A stretch of DNA of 64,000 bases from Bacillus sp. AZ43 (GTDB lineage: Bacteria; Actinomycetota; Actinomycetes; Mycobacteriales; Geodermatophilaceae), in assembly GCA_004570425.1 (NCBI GenBank), contig SPQJ01000008.1:50714-114713 (forward strand), written 5' to 3'. How positions within the stretch are numbered: the first letter of the stretch is position 1; each line of letters opens with the position of its first letter. This document shows, piece by piece, positions 32,627 to 41,205 of the stretch. A program made the position numbers and the translations under genes. Below the pieces are notes generated by a model. That model searched no databases. It had not been told where the DNA came from and saw nothing but the letters and a program-made list of their open reading frames with translations.

Positions 32627-33952
32627 GTGGCCGACGTGCTGCTCGGCGCCGACCTCGGCACCTCCGGGTTGAAGGTGGTCGCCCTCGCGACGGACGGAAC
32701 CGTCGTCGCGGAGGCGGAACGCGCCTACGACGTCGACCGGCCCGCCCCGGACCGGGCCGAGACCGACGTCCGGGTCTGGCGGGCGGCCTTCGACGACGCG
32801 GTCGGGGAGGTCGCGGACCGACTGCGCGGGGCGGTCATCGCCGCCTCGGGCATCTCCGGCCAGATGCACGGCGCCGTCCTGGTCGACGGCGGCGGCGTGG
32901 CCCTGCGGCCGGCGATCCTGTGGCCCGACCGGCGGGCGGCCGGTGAGCTGGCGCGCTGGCGGGAGCTGCCGGAGGCCGACCGCGCCGCGCTGGCGAACCC
33001 CCTCGTGGCGGGGATGACCGGACCCGTGCTGGCCTGGCTGGCCCGCCACGAGCCCGAGGCCGTCGGCCGGGCGGCCACCGTCCTCCTGCCGAAGGACGCC
33101 CTGCGGACGGCGCTCGGCGGGCGCGCGGGGACCGACCGCAGCGACGCCTCGGCGACCCTGCTCTGGGACGTCCTCGCCGACGGCTGGTCGGCCGGTGCGG
33201 TGGCGGCGGCCGGCGTGCCGGGCGACCTGCTGCCCGCGGTGCGGCCGTCCGACGAGGTCGCCGGGACGGTCCGGCTCCCGGGCGGCGAGGTACCCGTGGT
33301 CGTGGGCGGCGCCGACACCCCGCTGGCGCTGCTCGCGGCCGGCGCCGAGGGGCTCCTCGTCAACCTCGGGACGGGCGCGCAGGTGCTGGCGCCGCTCGGC
33401 GAGCCGCGCCCGGCCGCCGAACCGGTGGTCCACACCTACGCCGACGCCGCCGGTGGCTGGTACGCGATGGCGGCCCTGCAGAACGCTGGATCGGCCTGGG
33501 AGTGGGCGCGTGGGGTGCTCGGCCTGTCGTGGACGGAGTTCTTCGACGCGGCCGCGTCGTCGCCGTCCGGAGCCGGTGGGGCGACCTTCGCCCCGTTCCT
33601 CACCGGCGAGCGCGGCGGGGTCGCCGGCCCGGACGACCGCGGCGGCTGGACCGGCCTGCACCCGGGCACGACCCGCGCAGACCTGGCGCGGGCCGCCGTC
33701 GAGGGGGTCGCGAGAGCCGTGGCCGGATCCACGGCGCTGCTCGACGCGCCGGAGGGCCCGGTCGTCGTCACCGGTGGAGGCGCGCGGCCCGCCGTCGTCC
33801 GGCAGGCCCTGGCCGACGCCCTCGGGCGCCCGGTCCGGCACCTGCGGTTGCGCAGCGCCTCGGCGATCGGCGCCGCGGTGCTGGCCGGCCGGGGGACCGG
33901 CCTGGACGTCGAGCCCCGGCGCGACGCCGGGCCGCCGGTGGAACCGGCCTGA
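32627..33952 (+). CDS. xylB: FGGY-family sugar kinase (xylulokinase-like)
   Basis: 441 residues. The actin-like ATPase fold starts with GADLGTSGLKVVALATDGTVV; the xylulokinase-type substrate loop SGISGQMHGAVLVD follows, then ILWPDRRA, the GGADTPLALLAAGA and LGTGAQVLAP segments and a C-terminal VVTGGGARPAVVRQALADALG. These favour xylulokinase (D-xylulose to xylulose 5-phosphate) over glycerol kinase. There is no xylose isomerase, transporter or regulator next to it, so specificity is unproven. GTG 32627 lies 8 bases after the XdhC-like gene. The stop directly abuts the stop of the convergent phosphatase gene. Confidence 0.85.
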   Translation: MADVLLGADLGTSGLKVVALATDGTVVAEAERAYDVDRPAPDRAETDVRVWRAAFDDAVGEVADRLRGAVIAASGISGQMHGAVLVDGGGVALRPAILWPDRRAAGELARWRELPEADRAALANPLVAGMTGPVLAWLARHEPEAVGRAATVLLPKDALRTALGGRAGTDRSDASATLLWDVLADGWSAGAVAAAGVPGDLLPAVRPSDEVAGTVRLPGGEVPVVVGGADTPLALLAAGAEGLLVNLGTGAQVLAPLGEPRPAAEPVVHTYADAAGGWYAMAALQNAGSAWEWARGVLGLSWTEFFDAAASSPSGAGGATFAPFLTGERGGVAGPDDRGGWTGLHPGTTRADLARAAVEGVARAVAGSTALLDAPEGPVVVTGGGARPAVVRQALADALGRPVRHLRLRSASAIGAAVLAGRGTGLDVEPRRDAGPPVEPA

Positions 33953-34789
33953 TCAGGAGGGCGGCACCGGCGGGGCCGAGGTGAGGCGGACGGTCTCGGG
34001 CAGCCGCAGGTGACCGAGCGCCGCGTCGTGCAGCTTGCCGTTGGTGGCCAGCGCGTGGCCGCCGGCCGGGCCGCGGGCTCCGGTCAGGTCGGTGAAGGAG
34101 CCGCCGGCCTCCCGGACGATCACGTCGAGGGCGGCGAGGTCCCAGATCGACACCTCCGGCTCGCAAGCGATGTCGACCGCCCCCTCGGCCACCAGGCAGT
34201 AACTCCAGAAGTCGCCGTAGGCGCGGGTCCGCCACACCGAGCGGGTGAGGTCGAGGAAGCCGTCGAGGACCCCGCGCTCCTCCCAGCCGGACAGGCTGGA
34301 GTAGGACAGGCTGGCGTCCTCCAGGCCGGACACCTCCGACACCTGGCAGCGGGTGGCCGACTCGAGCCGTCGGCCGGTCCAGGCGCCGACGCCCTTGGCC
34401 GCCCACCAGCGCTTGTTCAGCGCCGGCGCGGAGACCAGGCCGACCACCGGCTCGTCGCCGTCGAACAGCGCGATGAGGGTGGCCCACACCGGCACGCCGC
34501 GGACGAAGTTCTTGGTGCCGTCGATCGGGTCGAGCACCCAGCGGCGGGAACCGTGGCCGGTGGTGCCGAACTCCTCGCCCATGACGGCGTCCCGGGTGCG
34601 CGCGCGGCTCAGGGTGATCCGCAGCTGCTCCTCGACGGCCCGGTCGGCGTCGGTGACCGGCGTCAGGTCGGGCTTGGTGTCGACCGTCAGGTCCTGCGCC
34701 TTGAAGCGGTCCAGGCTGATCGAGTCGGCCTGGTCGGCCAGCACGTGTGCCAGCCGCATGTCCTCGGAGAAGCCCCGTCCCGACGTCAT
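33953..34789 (-). CDS. hisN: Inositol-monophosphatase-family histidinol-phosphatase (HisN type)
   Basis: A 278-residue Mg-dependent phosphatase. The metal site is formed by [30 protein letters not shown] and [17 protein letters not shown]. The [12 protein letters not shown] variant (instead of IDGTTNF) and length match actinobacterial HisN, which dephosphorylates histidinol phosphate in histidine synthesis; other family members use inositol phosphate or PAP. ATG 34789 is preferred; a GTG two codons earlier is possible. It is monocistronic between a convergent kinase gene and a DUF2795 gene, with no other his genes in the window. Confidence 0.85.
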   Translation of the reverse strand: MTSGRGFSEDMRLAHVLADQADSISLDRFKAQDLTVDTKPDLTPVTDADRAVEEQLRITLSRARTRDAVMGEEFGTTGHGSRRWVLDPIDGTKNFVRGVPVWATLIALFDGDEPVVGLVSAPALNKRWWAAKGVGAWTGRRLESATRCQVSEVSGLEDASLSYSSLSGWEERGVLDGFLDLTRSVWRTRAYGDFWSYCLVAEGAVDIACEPEVSIWDLAALDVIVREAGGSFTDLTGARGPAGGHALATNGKLHDAALGHLRLPETVRLTSAPPVPPS

Positions 34790-34811
34790 GGACACCGAAC
34801 CTAGTCGGGGA

Positions 34812-34994
34812 TCAGCCGAAGACCGCTGAACTCACCCCGCTCGGACCCTCGTACTCGCGGTCCTCGATCTTCCGGAGCGCGGCGACCACCTCGTCGTCGC
34901 CGCCCTGCTGCTCGGCGTGGCGGACGATGTCGTCCTTGCTCGCCGGGTAGTCCATGCCGGACAGGGCCTTCTGGATGTCGATGGGACTGACCAT
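34812..34994 (-). CDS. DUF2795 small protein
   Basis: A 60-residue protein reading [20 protein letters not shown]...[35 protein letters not shown]. This is the DUF2795 pattern: a small helical domain that binds nothing known, found in many actinomycetes, often near stress genes. It lies 22 bases upstream of the hisN-like start on the same strand and divergent from the winged-helix gene. Start ATG 34994. No function can be assigned. Confidence 0.85.
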   Translation of the reverse strand: MVSPIDIQKALSGMDYPASKDDIVRHAEQQGGDDEVVAALRKIEDREYEGPSGVSSAVFG

Positions 34995-35046
34995 GGCCCG
35001 CGACTACCCCGCGGGGCGGTCGGCGATGCGCCGATACCGTGGCCGC

Positions 35047-35583
35047 GTGGACGCCGCGACGATCGTGGGGCTGCTGGCCGACCCCGCCCGGTTGAAGGTC
35101 GTGGCCGCCCTCGCGCTCGGCGCCGGGACCATCGAGGAGGTCGCCGCGGCGTCGGGTCTGGGCCTCAAGGACGTCGCGCTCGCCGCCCGCCGACTGGCCC
35201 GCGCCGGTCTCGTGCACCGCGACGGCCACGCACTGGAGCTGCGCGCCGAGCACTTCGGCGCTGCCGCACGGGCGGCCGCGGAGGCGGCGCCGGCGCCCGA
35301 ACCGCTGTCGGCCGACCCGGCAGAGGACGCCGTCCTCTCCGCGTTCGTGCGCGACGGCCGGCTGGTCTCCATCCCGGCCCAGCACAGCAAGCGGCGGGTG
35401 GTCCTCGAGCACCTGGTGCGGGTGTTCGAGCCCGGGGTGCGCTACCCCGAGCGGGAGGTCAACGCGCTGCTCGCCGTCTGGCACCCCGACGTCGCGGCAC
35501 TGCGCCGCTACCTGGTCGACGAGGCGCTGCTGACCCGCGAGGCCGGCCTCTACTGGCGCAGCGGCGGGTACGTCGACGTGTAG
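35047..35583 (+). CDS. Winged-helix regulator fused to DUF2087
   Basis: 178 residues. The N-terminal about 75 residues resemble an ArsR-type winged helix (VGLLADPARLKVVAALALGAGTIEEVAAASGLGLKDVALAARRLARAGLVHR). The C-terminal about 80 residues are a DUF2087 domain (FVRDGRLVSIPAQHSKRRVVLEHLVRVFEPGVRYPEREVNALLAVWHPDVAALRRYLVDE), itself helix-turn-helix-like and found in bacterial regulators. No metal-binding cysteines are visible, so it is unlikely to be a metal sensor. GTG 35047, divergent from the DUF2795 gene with a 52-base gap that may hold its operator. Target genes unknown. Confidence 0.85.
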   Translation: MDAATIVGLLADPARLKVVAALALGAGTIEEVAAASGLGLKDVALAARRLARAGLVHRDGHALELRAEHFGAAARAAAEAAPAPEPLSADPAEDAVLSAFVRDGRLVSIPAQHSKRRVVLEHLVRVFEPGVRYPEREVNALLAVWHPDVAALRRYLVDEALLTREAGLYWRSGGYVDV

Positions 35584-35614
35584 AGCAGTCGACACGTCGA
35601 CGAGTGGACAGCGG

Positions 35615-36460
35615 TCAGGCCGGCGGCGGTGCCGCGGCCCGCCGCCGGGCCCGGCGCACCGGCACCAGGACGGCCGCGGTCACGACGGCGGCGACCGCCA
35701 GCCACGGCAGGGCGACGCCGAGGACGACGACGGCCGCGCCCAGGGTCGAGACGAGGGCCCGCCAGCCGGTGCCGAGCCCGTCGGTGAACCCGTCCGGCCC
35801 GCCCGCCGGCGCGACGCCGAACGGCCGCAGGTGCACGCTGAGCGTGGACAGCTCCACCTGCTCGGCCAGCAGCGCCCGCCGCGACTGCAGAGACTCCAGC
35901 TCCTCCTGCCGGTCGGAGAGGGCCTGCTCGGCGGCGAGGAGGTCCTCGGTGCTGGTCGCGGCGTCGATCAGGGCCTGCAGCCGCGCCACCGAGCTGCCGA
36001 GCGCCGAGATGCGCGCGTCCAGGTCGACCGCGGTCGCCGTCACGTCCGAGCGGGACACCGACACGTTCTCGACGTCGCCGAGCTCCTCCAGGCCGGCCAG
36101 CACGCCGGTCAGCTCGTCCGACGGCACCCGGACGACGAGATCGGCGGAGCCGCCCTCGGTGCCCTCCTCGCCGGACGCCGCCTGCTCGGTGCGCTGGTCG
36201 ACCCGGCCCCCGACGGACTCGACCAGCTCGCTCACCCGCTGGGCGCTCTCGGCGGGGTCGTCGACGGCCAGGGAGGCGGTGGCGGTGGAGACGACCTGCC
36301 GCTCGGCGTCGGACGTCTCGTCCGCCGGGGCCTCCGGGGCGGCGAACCCGGGGGCCGAGGTGCCGCTGTCCGCGCCGCCCGACTCCGCGCCCGGGCCCGT
36401 GCAGCCGACCAGCAGGGCCATGGCCACCGCCGTGAGCGCCGAACCGAGGGAGGTCCTCAC
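35615..36460 (-). CDS. DUF4349 lipoprotein
   Basis: A 281-residue exported protein. The signal sequence ends in a lipobox LLVGC with the lipidated cysteine at residue 20. The DUF4349 core runs from about 58 to 215 and includes a coiled coil (VDLDARISALGSSVARLQALIDAATSTEDLLAAEQALSDRQEELESLQSRRALL). One or two C-terminal helices (about 235-265) re-enter the membrane. DUF4349 proteins are envelope lipoproteins of unknown role, sometimes linked to mechanical or folding stress. Monocistronic; ends 27 bases after the winged-helix gene's stop, converging with it. Confidence 0.88.
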   Translation of the reverse strand: MRTSLGSALTAVAMALLVGCTGPGAESGGADSGTSAPGFAAPEAPADETSDAERQVVSTATASLAVDDPAESAQRVSELVESVGGRVDQRTEQAASGEEGTEGGSADLVVRVPSDELTGVLAGLEELGDVENVSVSRSDVTATAVDLDARISALGSSVARLQALIDAATSTEDLLAAEQALSDRQEELESLQSRRALLAEQVELSTLSVHLRPFGVAPAGGPDGFTDGLGTGWRALVSTLGAAVVVLGVALPWLAVAAVVTAAVLVPVRRARRRAAAPPPA

Positions 36461-36520
36461 GGGCGGGACGCTAGGCCGGGACCGCGGCTCGCGACCAGGG
36501 ACGATGCCGGATCGTGACGG

Positions 36521-37537
36521 TCAATAGCCGGGGCCGACCTGGCCGACGGCGCCGAGCAGCACCCGGAGCGCGTCGAGCTGCTGCTGCCGCACCGGCGGGC
36601 CCGCGGCCGCCCACGCGTCGAGGGCGCAGTCGGGGTCGTCGGCGGTGTGCCCGCACAGCGGCGGGCAGTCGACGGTCGCCTCGGCGATCTCCTCGAACGC
36701 CGCGAGGACGTCATCGGCGGTGACGTGCGCGAGGCCGAACGAGCGGATGCCCGGGGTGTCGATGACGGTGCCGCCGCCCGGCAGGTCGAACAGCACCGCC
36801 GACGACGACGTGTGCCGGCCCTTGCCGATCTTGCTGACGTCGCCGGTCGCCCGGAAGGCGTCGGGCACGAGCCGGTTGACCAGCGTCGACTTGCCGACCC
36901 CGGACTGCCCGACGAACACGCTCATCCGGTCGAACAGACGGTCCAGCAGCGGCTCGAGCGGCAGCTCGCGGGAGAGCGCCACCGTGTCGAGGCCCAGCCC
37001 GGCGTAGCGCGCCAGCAGTGGCTCGGGGCTGCCCAGGTCGGTCTTGGTCAGGCACAGCAGCGGCTCGAGGCCCCCGGCGTAGGCGGCCACCAGGCAGCGG
37101 TCGAGGAAGCCGATCGCGGGCTCGGGGTCGGTGACGGCGGTGACGACGACCAGCAGGTCGGCGTTGGCCACCACCACCCGCTCGGTGGGGTCGGTGTCGT
37201 CGGCGGTGCGGCGCAGCGACGTCGTCCGCTCCTCGATGGTGACGATGCGGGCGAGGGTGTCGGGCCGGCCGCTGGTGTCGCCGACCAGCCGCACCCGGTC
37301 GCCCACGACGACGCCGTGCCGGCCGAGCTCGCGGGCCCGCATCGCGGTGACGTCGACCGGGCTCGCGTCCGCTCCCTGGATCCGCACGGTCATCCGGCCG
37401 CGGTCGACGGCGACGACCAGCCCGGGGACGGCGTCCTCGTGCGCCGGGCGGGTGCGCGTGCGCGGGCGTGATCCCCGACGGCTCGGCCGGACCCGGATGT
37501 CGTCCTCGTCCGAGCGGCTGTCGTGCCGGCGGCTCAG
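36521..37537 (-). CDS. rsgA: Ribosome small-subunit-dependent GTPase A; CTG start
   Basis: 338 residues. An N-terminal OB fold (about 35-115) precedes a circularly permuted GTPase with motif order G4 (LTKTD), G1 (GQSGVGKST), G3 (DTPGIRSFG). The C-terminal zinc site CPPLCGHTADDPDC follows. RsgA checks late 30S maturation. The family N-terminus (SRRHDSRSDEDDIRVRPSRRG) begins at a CTG overlapping the aroA stop as CTGA. A near-perfect Shine-Dalgarno GGAGGTGA lies 4 bases upstream, and no ATG or GTG is available in frame, so CTG initiation is well supported. The aroA-rsgA order is the same as Rv3227-Rv3228. Confidence 0.92.
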   Translation of the reverse strand: MSRRHDSRSDEDDIRVRPSRRGSRPRTRTRPAHEDAVPGLVVAVDRGRMTVRIQGADASPVDVTAMRARELGRHGVVVGDRVRLVGDTSGRPDTLARIVTIEERTTSLRRTADDTDPTERVVVANADLLVVVTAVTDPEPAIGFLDRCLVAAYAGGLEPLLCLTKTDLGSPEPLLARYAGLGLDTVALSRELPLEPLLDRLFDRMSVFVGQSGVGKSTLVNRLVPDAFRATGDVSKIGKGRHTSSSAVLFDLPGGGTVIDTPGIRSFGLAHVTADDVLAAFEEIAEATVDCPPLCGHTADDPDCALDAWAAAGPPVRQQQLDALRVLLGAVGQVGPGY

Positions 37538-38811
37538 GAGGTCACCTCCGCGCCCAGCAGGCCCTGCCAGCGGTCGACGAAGTCGGGCAGCGTCTTGGTG
37601 ACCGCGCCCGGGTCGGCGACCCGGACGCCGTCGACGGCGAGACCCAGCACCGCGCCGGCCATGACCATCCGGTGGTCGGCGTAGGAGTCGAGCAGGGCCG
37701 GGCGGGGCGGTCCCGGCTCGATCTTTAGGCCGTCGGGCAGCTGGCGCACCCGGGCGCCGACGGCGGTGAGCACCTCGTCGAGCGCCTGGAGCCGGTCGGT
37801 CTCGTGCCCGCGCAGGTGGGCGATGCCGGTGAGCCGGGAGGGCCCGTCGGCCAGCGCGCACAGCGCCGCCAGCACGGGGGTCAGCTCGCCGACCTCGCCC
37901 AGGTCGGCGACCAGCGGCCGGACGACGCCGGTGCCGGTCACCCGGAGCCCGCCGTCGGGTGTGCGCTCCACCGCCGCGCCCATGTCGGCCAGCAGTCGGT
38001 CCAGTTGGGCCCCCGGCTGCGTGGTGACCTCGGGCCAGTCGCGCACCGTCACCCGCCCGCCGGTCACCAGCGCCGCCGCGAGGAAGGGGGCGGCGTTGGA
38101 GAGGTCGGGCTCGACGACGCGGTCCAGCGCGGCGACCGGTCCGGGGGACACCCGCCACCCGCGGTCGGTGGCGGTGACGCCGACGCCGTGCTCGCGCAGC
38201 GTCGTCACGGTCATCTCGACGTGCGGCATCGAGGGCACCCCGCCGGCGAGCGTCAGGTCGATGCCCTCGTCGAACCGGGCCGCGGCCAGCAGCAGGCCGG
38301 AGACGATCTGCGAGGACTCGCTCGCGTCCACGGTCACCGCGCCGCCGCGGACCCTGCCGGTTCCGTGCACGGTGAACGGCGCCCGGCCACGTCCGTCGTC
38401 GTCCACGTCGACCCCGAGCTGCCGCAGCGCTGCGATCAGCCCGGCGTTCGGCCGATCGCGCAGTCGCAGATCCCCGTCCACGGTGACGTCGCCGTGGGCC
38501 AGCGCGGCGACCGGCGGCAGGAACCGCAGGATCGTCCCGGCCAGGCCGGCGTCCACGGTCACCGGCCCGCGGAGCGGCCCGGGGGTGACCACCAGGTCCT
38601 CGCCGTCGGCGTCGAACCGCACGCCGAGGGCGCCCAGCGCACCGGTCATGAGATCGGTGTCGCGCGCCCGCAGCGGGCGCACCAGCCTGCTCGGACCTTC
38701 GGCGATCGCGGCCAGGATCAGAGCCCGTGCGGTCAGCGACTTGCTGCCCGGCAGCGCCACGACGGCGTCGACGGGCGCCGGGTGGTGCGGCGCGGACCAG
38801 ACCTCTGACAC
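37534..38811 (-). CDS. aroA: 3-phosphoshikimate 1-carboxyvinyltransferase (EPSP synthase)
   Basis: A 425-residue enzyme of the shikimate pathway that adds enolpyruvate to shikimate 3-phosphate. Key segments: LPGSKSLTARALILAA at the N-terminus, DAGLAGTILRFLPP, GDLRLRDRPNAGLIAALRQLG, SSQIVSGLLLAAA, and PDFVDRWQGLL at the end. The DRP motif replaces the RP context of classical class I enzymes, as in other actinomycetes. GTG 38811 is chosen; ten upstream codons are non-family. It is translationally coupled to rsgA. No other aromatic-pathway genes are in the window. Confidence 0.94.
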   Translation of the reverse strand: MSEVWSAPHHPAPVDAVVALPGSKSLTARALILAAIAEGPSRLVRPLRARDTDLMTGALGALGVRFDADGEDLVVTPGPLRGPVTVDAGLAGTILRFLPPVAALAHGDVTVDGDLRLRDRPNAGLIAALRQLGVDVDDDGRGRAPFTVHGTGRVRGGAVTVDASESSQIVSGLLLAAARFDEGIDLTLAGGVPSMPHVEMTVTTLREHGVGVTATDRGWRVSPGPVAALDRVVEPDLSNAAPFLAAALVTGGRVTVRDWPEVTTQPGAQLDRLLADMGAAVERTPDGGLRVTGTGVVRPLVADLGEVGELTPVLAALCALADGPSRLTGIAHLRGHETDRLQALDEVLTAVGARVRQLPDGLKIEPGPPRPALLDSYADHRMVMAGAVLGLAVDGVRVADPGAVTKTLPDFVDRWQGLLGAEVTS

Positions 38812-38845
38812 GGGGTCAGTCTGCCGGGTCGCGCGCCGCACCCGC

Positions 38846-40309
38846 TCAACCCGCCTGGGGCCTGTCCGACTTCTTGGCGGGCACCGTGCGCAGCAGCCGC
38901 CGGTTGGCGAACTCGAACATGGCCAGCTCGGACAGCTCCCGGCCGTAACCGGACCGCTTGATCCCGCCGAAGGGCAGCTCGGGGGAGGACCCGGTGGGCT
39001 GGTTGATCCACACCATCCCGGCCTCGAGCCGGGCGGCGACCGCGCGGGCGCGGTCGAGGTCGCCGCTCATGACGGTGGCGCCCAGGCCGTAGACGGTGTC
39101 GTTGGCCAGCGCGATCGCCTCGTCCTCGTCCTTGACCTTGTAGACGACGGCGGCCGGGCCGAACAGCTCCTCGTGGTAGGCGCGCATGTCGGGGGTGACG
39201 TCGGCCAGCAGGGTCGGCTCGACGAAGGCACCCGGCAGGTCGGGGCGGCCACCGCCGGCCAGCACCGTGGCGCCCTTGTCGACGGCGTCCTGGATCTGCG
39301 CGTGCAGGTCCTTCGCCGCCTGCTCCGACGACAGCGGGGCGAGGGTGGTGCCGGGGTCGGCCGGGTCACCGGGGGCGAAGCCGGCCAGCGCCTGCTGGAG
39401 GCCGGCCACGACCGGCTCGTAGACGTCCTCGGTGACGATGATCCGCTTGGCCGCGATGCACGCCTGCCCGGTGTTCTGCATCCGCCCGGTGATCGCCGCC
39501 TTGACGGTGGCGGCGAGGTCGTCGGCATCCAGGACGATGAACGGGTCGCTGCCGCCGAGCTCGAGCACCGACTTCTTCAGGTGCTTGCCGGCGAGGGCGC
39601 CCACGGCGCTGCCGGCGCGCTCGCTGCCGGTCAGCGTGACGCCCGCGATGCGCGGGTCGGCGATGACCTGCTCGACGTCCTCGATCCGCAGGAAGGTGTT
39701 GGTGAAGACGCCCTCGGGGGCGCCGGCGTCGGTGAACAGCTGCTCGATCGCCAGCGCGCACTGCGGCGTGATCTCCGAGTGCTTGAGGATGACCGTGTTG
39801 CCCAGCACCAGGTTCGGGCCGGCGACGCGCACGACCTGGTAGTAGGGGTAGTTCCACGGCTCGATGGCGAGCAGCGCCCCGACCGGCTGGGTCTCGACGA
39901 CGGCCTCGCCGCCGCCGAACAGCGGCTGGACGGTCGTGGGCTGCAGGAAGCCGGGGCCGTTGTCGGCGTAGTACTTGAGGATCATCGAGCAGAGGAACAG
40001 CTCGCCGACGGCTTCCTCCGTGCGCTTGCCCATCTCCCGGGTGGTGAGCGCGGCGAGGTCGTGGATGCGCTCGTCCATCAGCTCGGCGGCCCGGCGGACC
40101 ACGGCCGCGCGGTCCTCGACCGACCGCTGCCGCCACTCCTGGTAGCCGGCGTGCGCGCGCTCGATGATCCCGTCGATGGCCTCGGTCGGGGTGAAGTCGA
40201 ACTCCCTCTCGGTCTCGCCGGTGAAGGGGTTGACCGTCGCGTACCGCCGGGAACCGGCGGCGCTGGCGGTCTTCGGGTGGTCGGTGGGGGGCGTCTGGGT
40301 CGCGGTCAC
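38846..40309 (-). CDS. gabD: Succinate-semialdehyde dehydrogenase-type aldehyde dehydrogenase
   Basis: A 487-residue NAD(P)-dependent aldehyde dehydrogenase. Catalytic Cys is in [11 protein letters not shown], the general-base Glu in LELGGSDPF, and the cofactor region [31 protein letters not shown] is typical. The subgroup is the actinobacterial succinate-semialdehyde dehydrogenase line ([26 protein letters not shown]). With Kgd, encoded at the right edge, this would close the 2-oxoglutarate to succinate route through succinic semialdehyde proposed for mycobacteria. The two genes are 20 kb apart, so the link is metabolic inference. Confidence 0.9.
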   Translation of the reverse strand: MTATQTPPTDHPKTASAAGSRRYATVNPFTGETEREFDFTPTEAIDGIIERAHAGYQEWRQRSVEDRAAVVRRAAELMDERIHDLAALTTREMGKRTEEAVGELFLCSMILKYYADNGPGFLQPTTVQPLFGGGEAVVETQPVGALLAIEPWNYPYYQVVRVAGPNLVLGNTVILKHSEITPQCALAIEQLFTDAGAPEGVFTNTFLRIEDVEQVIADPRIAGVTLTGSERAGSAVGALAGKHLKKSVLELGGSDPFIVLDADDLAATVKAAITGRMQNTGQACIAAKRIIVTEDVYEPVVAGLQQALAGFAPGDPADPGTTLAPLSSEQAAKDLHAQIQDAVDKGATVLAGGGRPDLPGAFVEPTLLADVTPDMRAYHEELFGPAAVVYKVKDEDEAIALANDTVYGLGATVMSGDLDRARAVAARLEAGMVWINQPTGSSPELPFGGIKRSGYGRELSELAMFEFANRRLLRTVPAKKSDRPQAG

Positions 40310-40457
40310 GGGGTGATCCTGGTCTCTCCACGGCGTCGCCCGTCAAGTCCACGGCTCCGACCCGGCGCCCGGCCCGGGCCCCGGCCACCGGCGGCGGGGT
40401 GTCGGTGGCCGCACCTAGAGTGCGGGTCGAGCAGCCAGCACCGGGAGGACGCGCGTC

Positions 40458-41204
40458 ATGTGTGGTCGGTACGCCGCCAGCCGCAGTCCCGACGACCTCG
40501 TCGTCGAGTTCGAGGCGGTGCGCGCCGAGGGGCTCCAGCCGCTGCCCGCCGACTACAACGTCGCCCCGACCAAGGACGTCCACGTCGTCCGCTGGAAGAA
40601 GGAGCGCGACGCCGAGGGTGCGCCCACCGGCGGGGGCCACCGGGAGCTGCGCACCGTCCGCTGGGGGCTGGTGCCCTCGTGGGCCAAGGACGCATCGGTG
40701 GGCAACCGGCTGCTCAACGCCCGGGTCGAGTCGCTCACCGAGAAGCCCGCCTTCCGCAAGGCGGCCGCCTCCCGCCGGTGCCTCGTGCCGGCCGACGGCT
40801 GGTACGAGTGGGCGAAGCGGCTGGACTCTCCGGGCAAGCAGCCCTACTTCATCACCCCGCGCGACGGATCGGTGCTCGCCTTCGCCGGTCTGTGGGAGGT
40901 GTGGGGGCGCGGCGACGACCGGCTCTACACCTGCACGGTCGTGACCGCTCCCGCCGTCGGCGAGCTGACCGAGATCCACGAGCGGATGCCGCTGGTGCTG
41001 CCGCCCGACCGCTGGAGCGCCTGGCTGGACCCGGCGCGCGAGGACGTCACCGAGCTGAGCGCGCCCACCCCGCCGGAGGTGGTGGAGGCGCTGGAGCTGC
41101 GGCCGGTGAGCACCGCGGTGAACAACGTGGCCAACAACGGCCGGCAGCTGGTCGAGCGGGCCGAGTCCGTCAGCGCCCCGGCCGACCAGCCGGCGCTGTT
41201 CTGA
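40458..41204 (+). CDS. SRAP domain protein (YedK/HMCES-type abasic-site shield)
   Basis: A 248-residue protein. After removal of Met1, Cys2 becomes the N-terminal nucleophile that forms a stable thiazolidine crosslink with abasic sites in single-stranded DNA. The other active-site residues are present: Asn in YNVAPT, Glu in GWYEW and His in IHERMP. It has a modest insertion (KKERDAEGAPTGGGHREL) compared with E. coli YedK. ATG 40458 follows GGGAGGACGCGC. It lies near aroA, as Rv3226c does beside Rv3227. Acts in DNA damage tolerance. Confidence 0.93.
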   Translation: MCGRYAASRSPDDLVVEFEAVRAEGLQPLPADYNVAPTKDVHVVRWKKERDAEGAPTGGGHRELRTVRWGLVPSWAKDASVGNRLLNARVESLTEKPAFRKAAASRRCLVPADGWYEWAKRLDSPGKQPYFITPRDGSVLAFAGLWEVWGRGDDRLYTCTVVTAPAVGELTEIHERMPLVLPPDRWSAWLDPAREDVTELSAPTPPEVVEALELRPVSTAVNNVANNGRQLVERAESVSAPADQPALF

Positions 41205-41205
41205 C

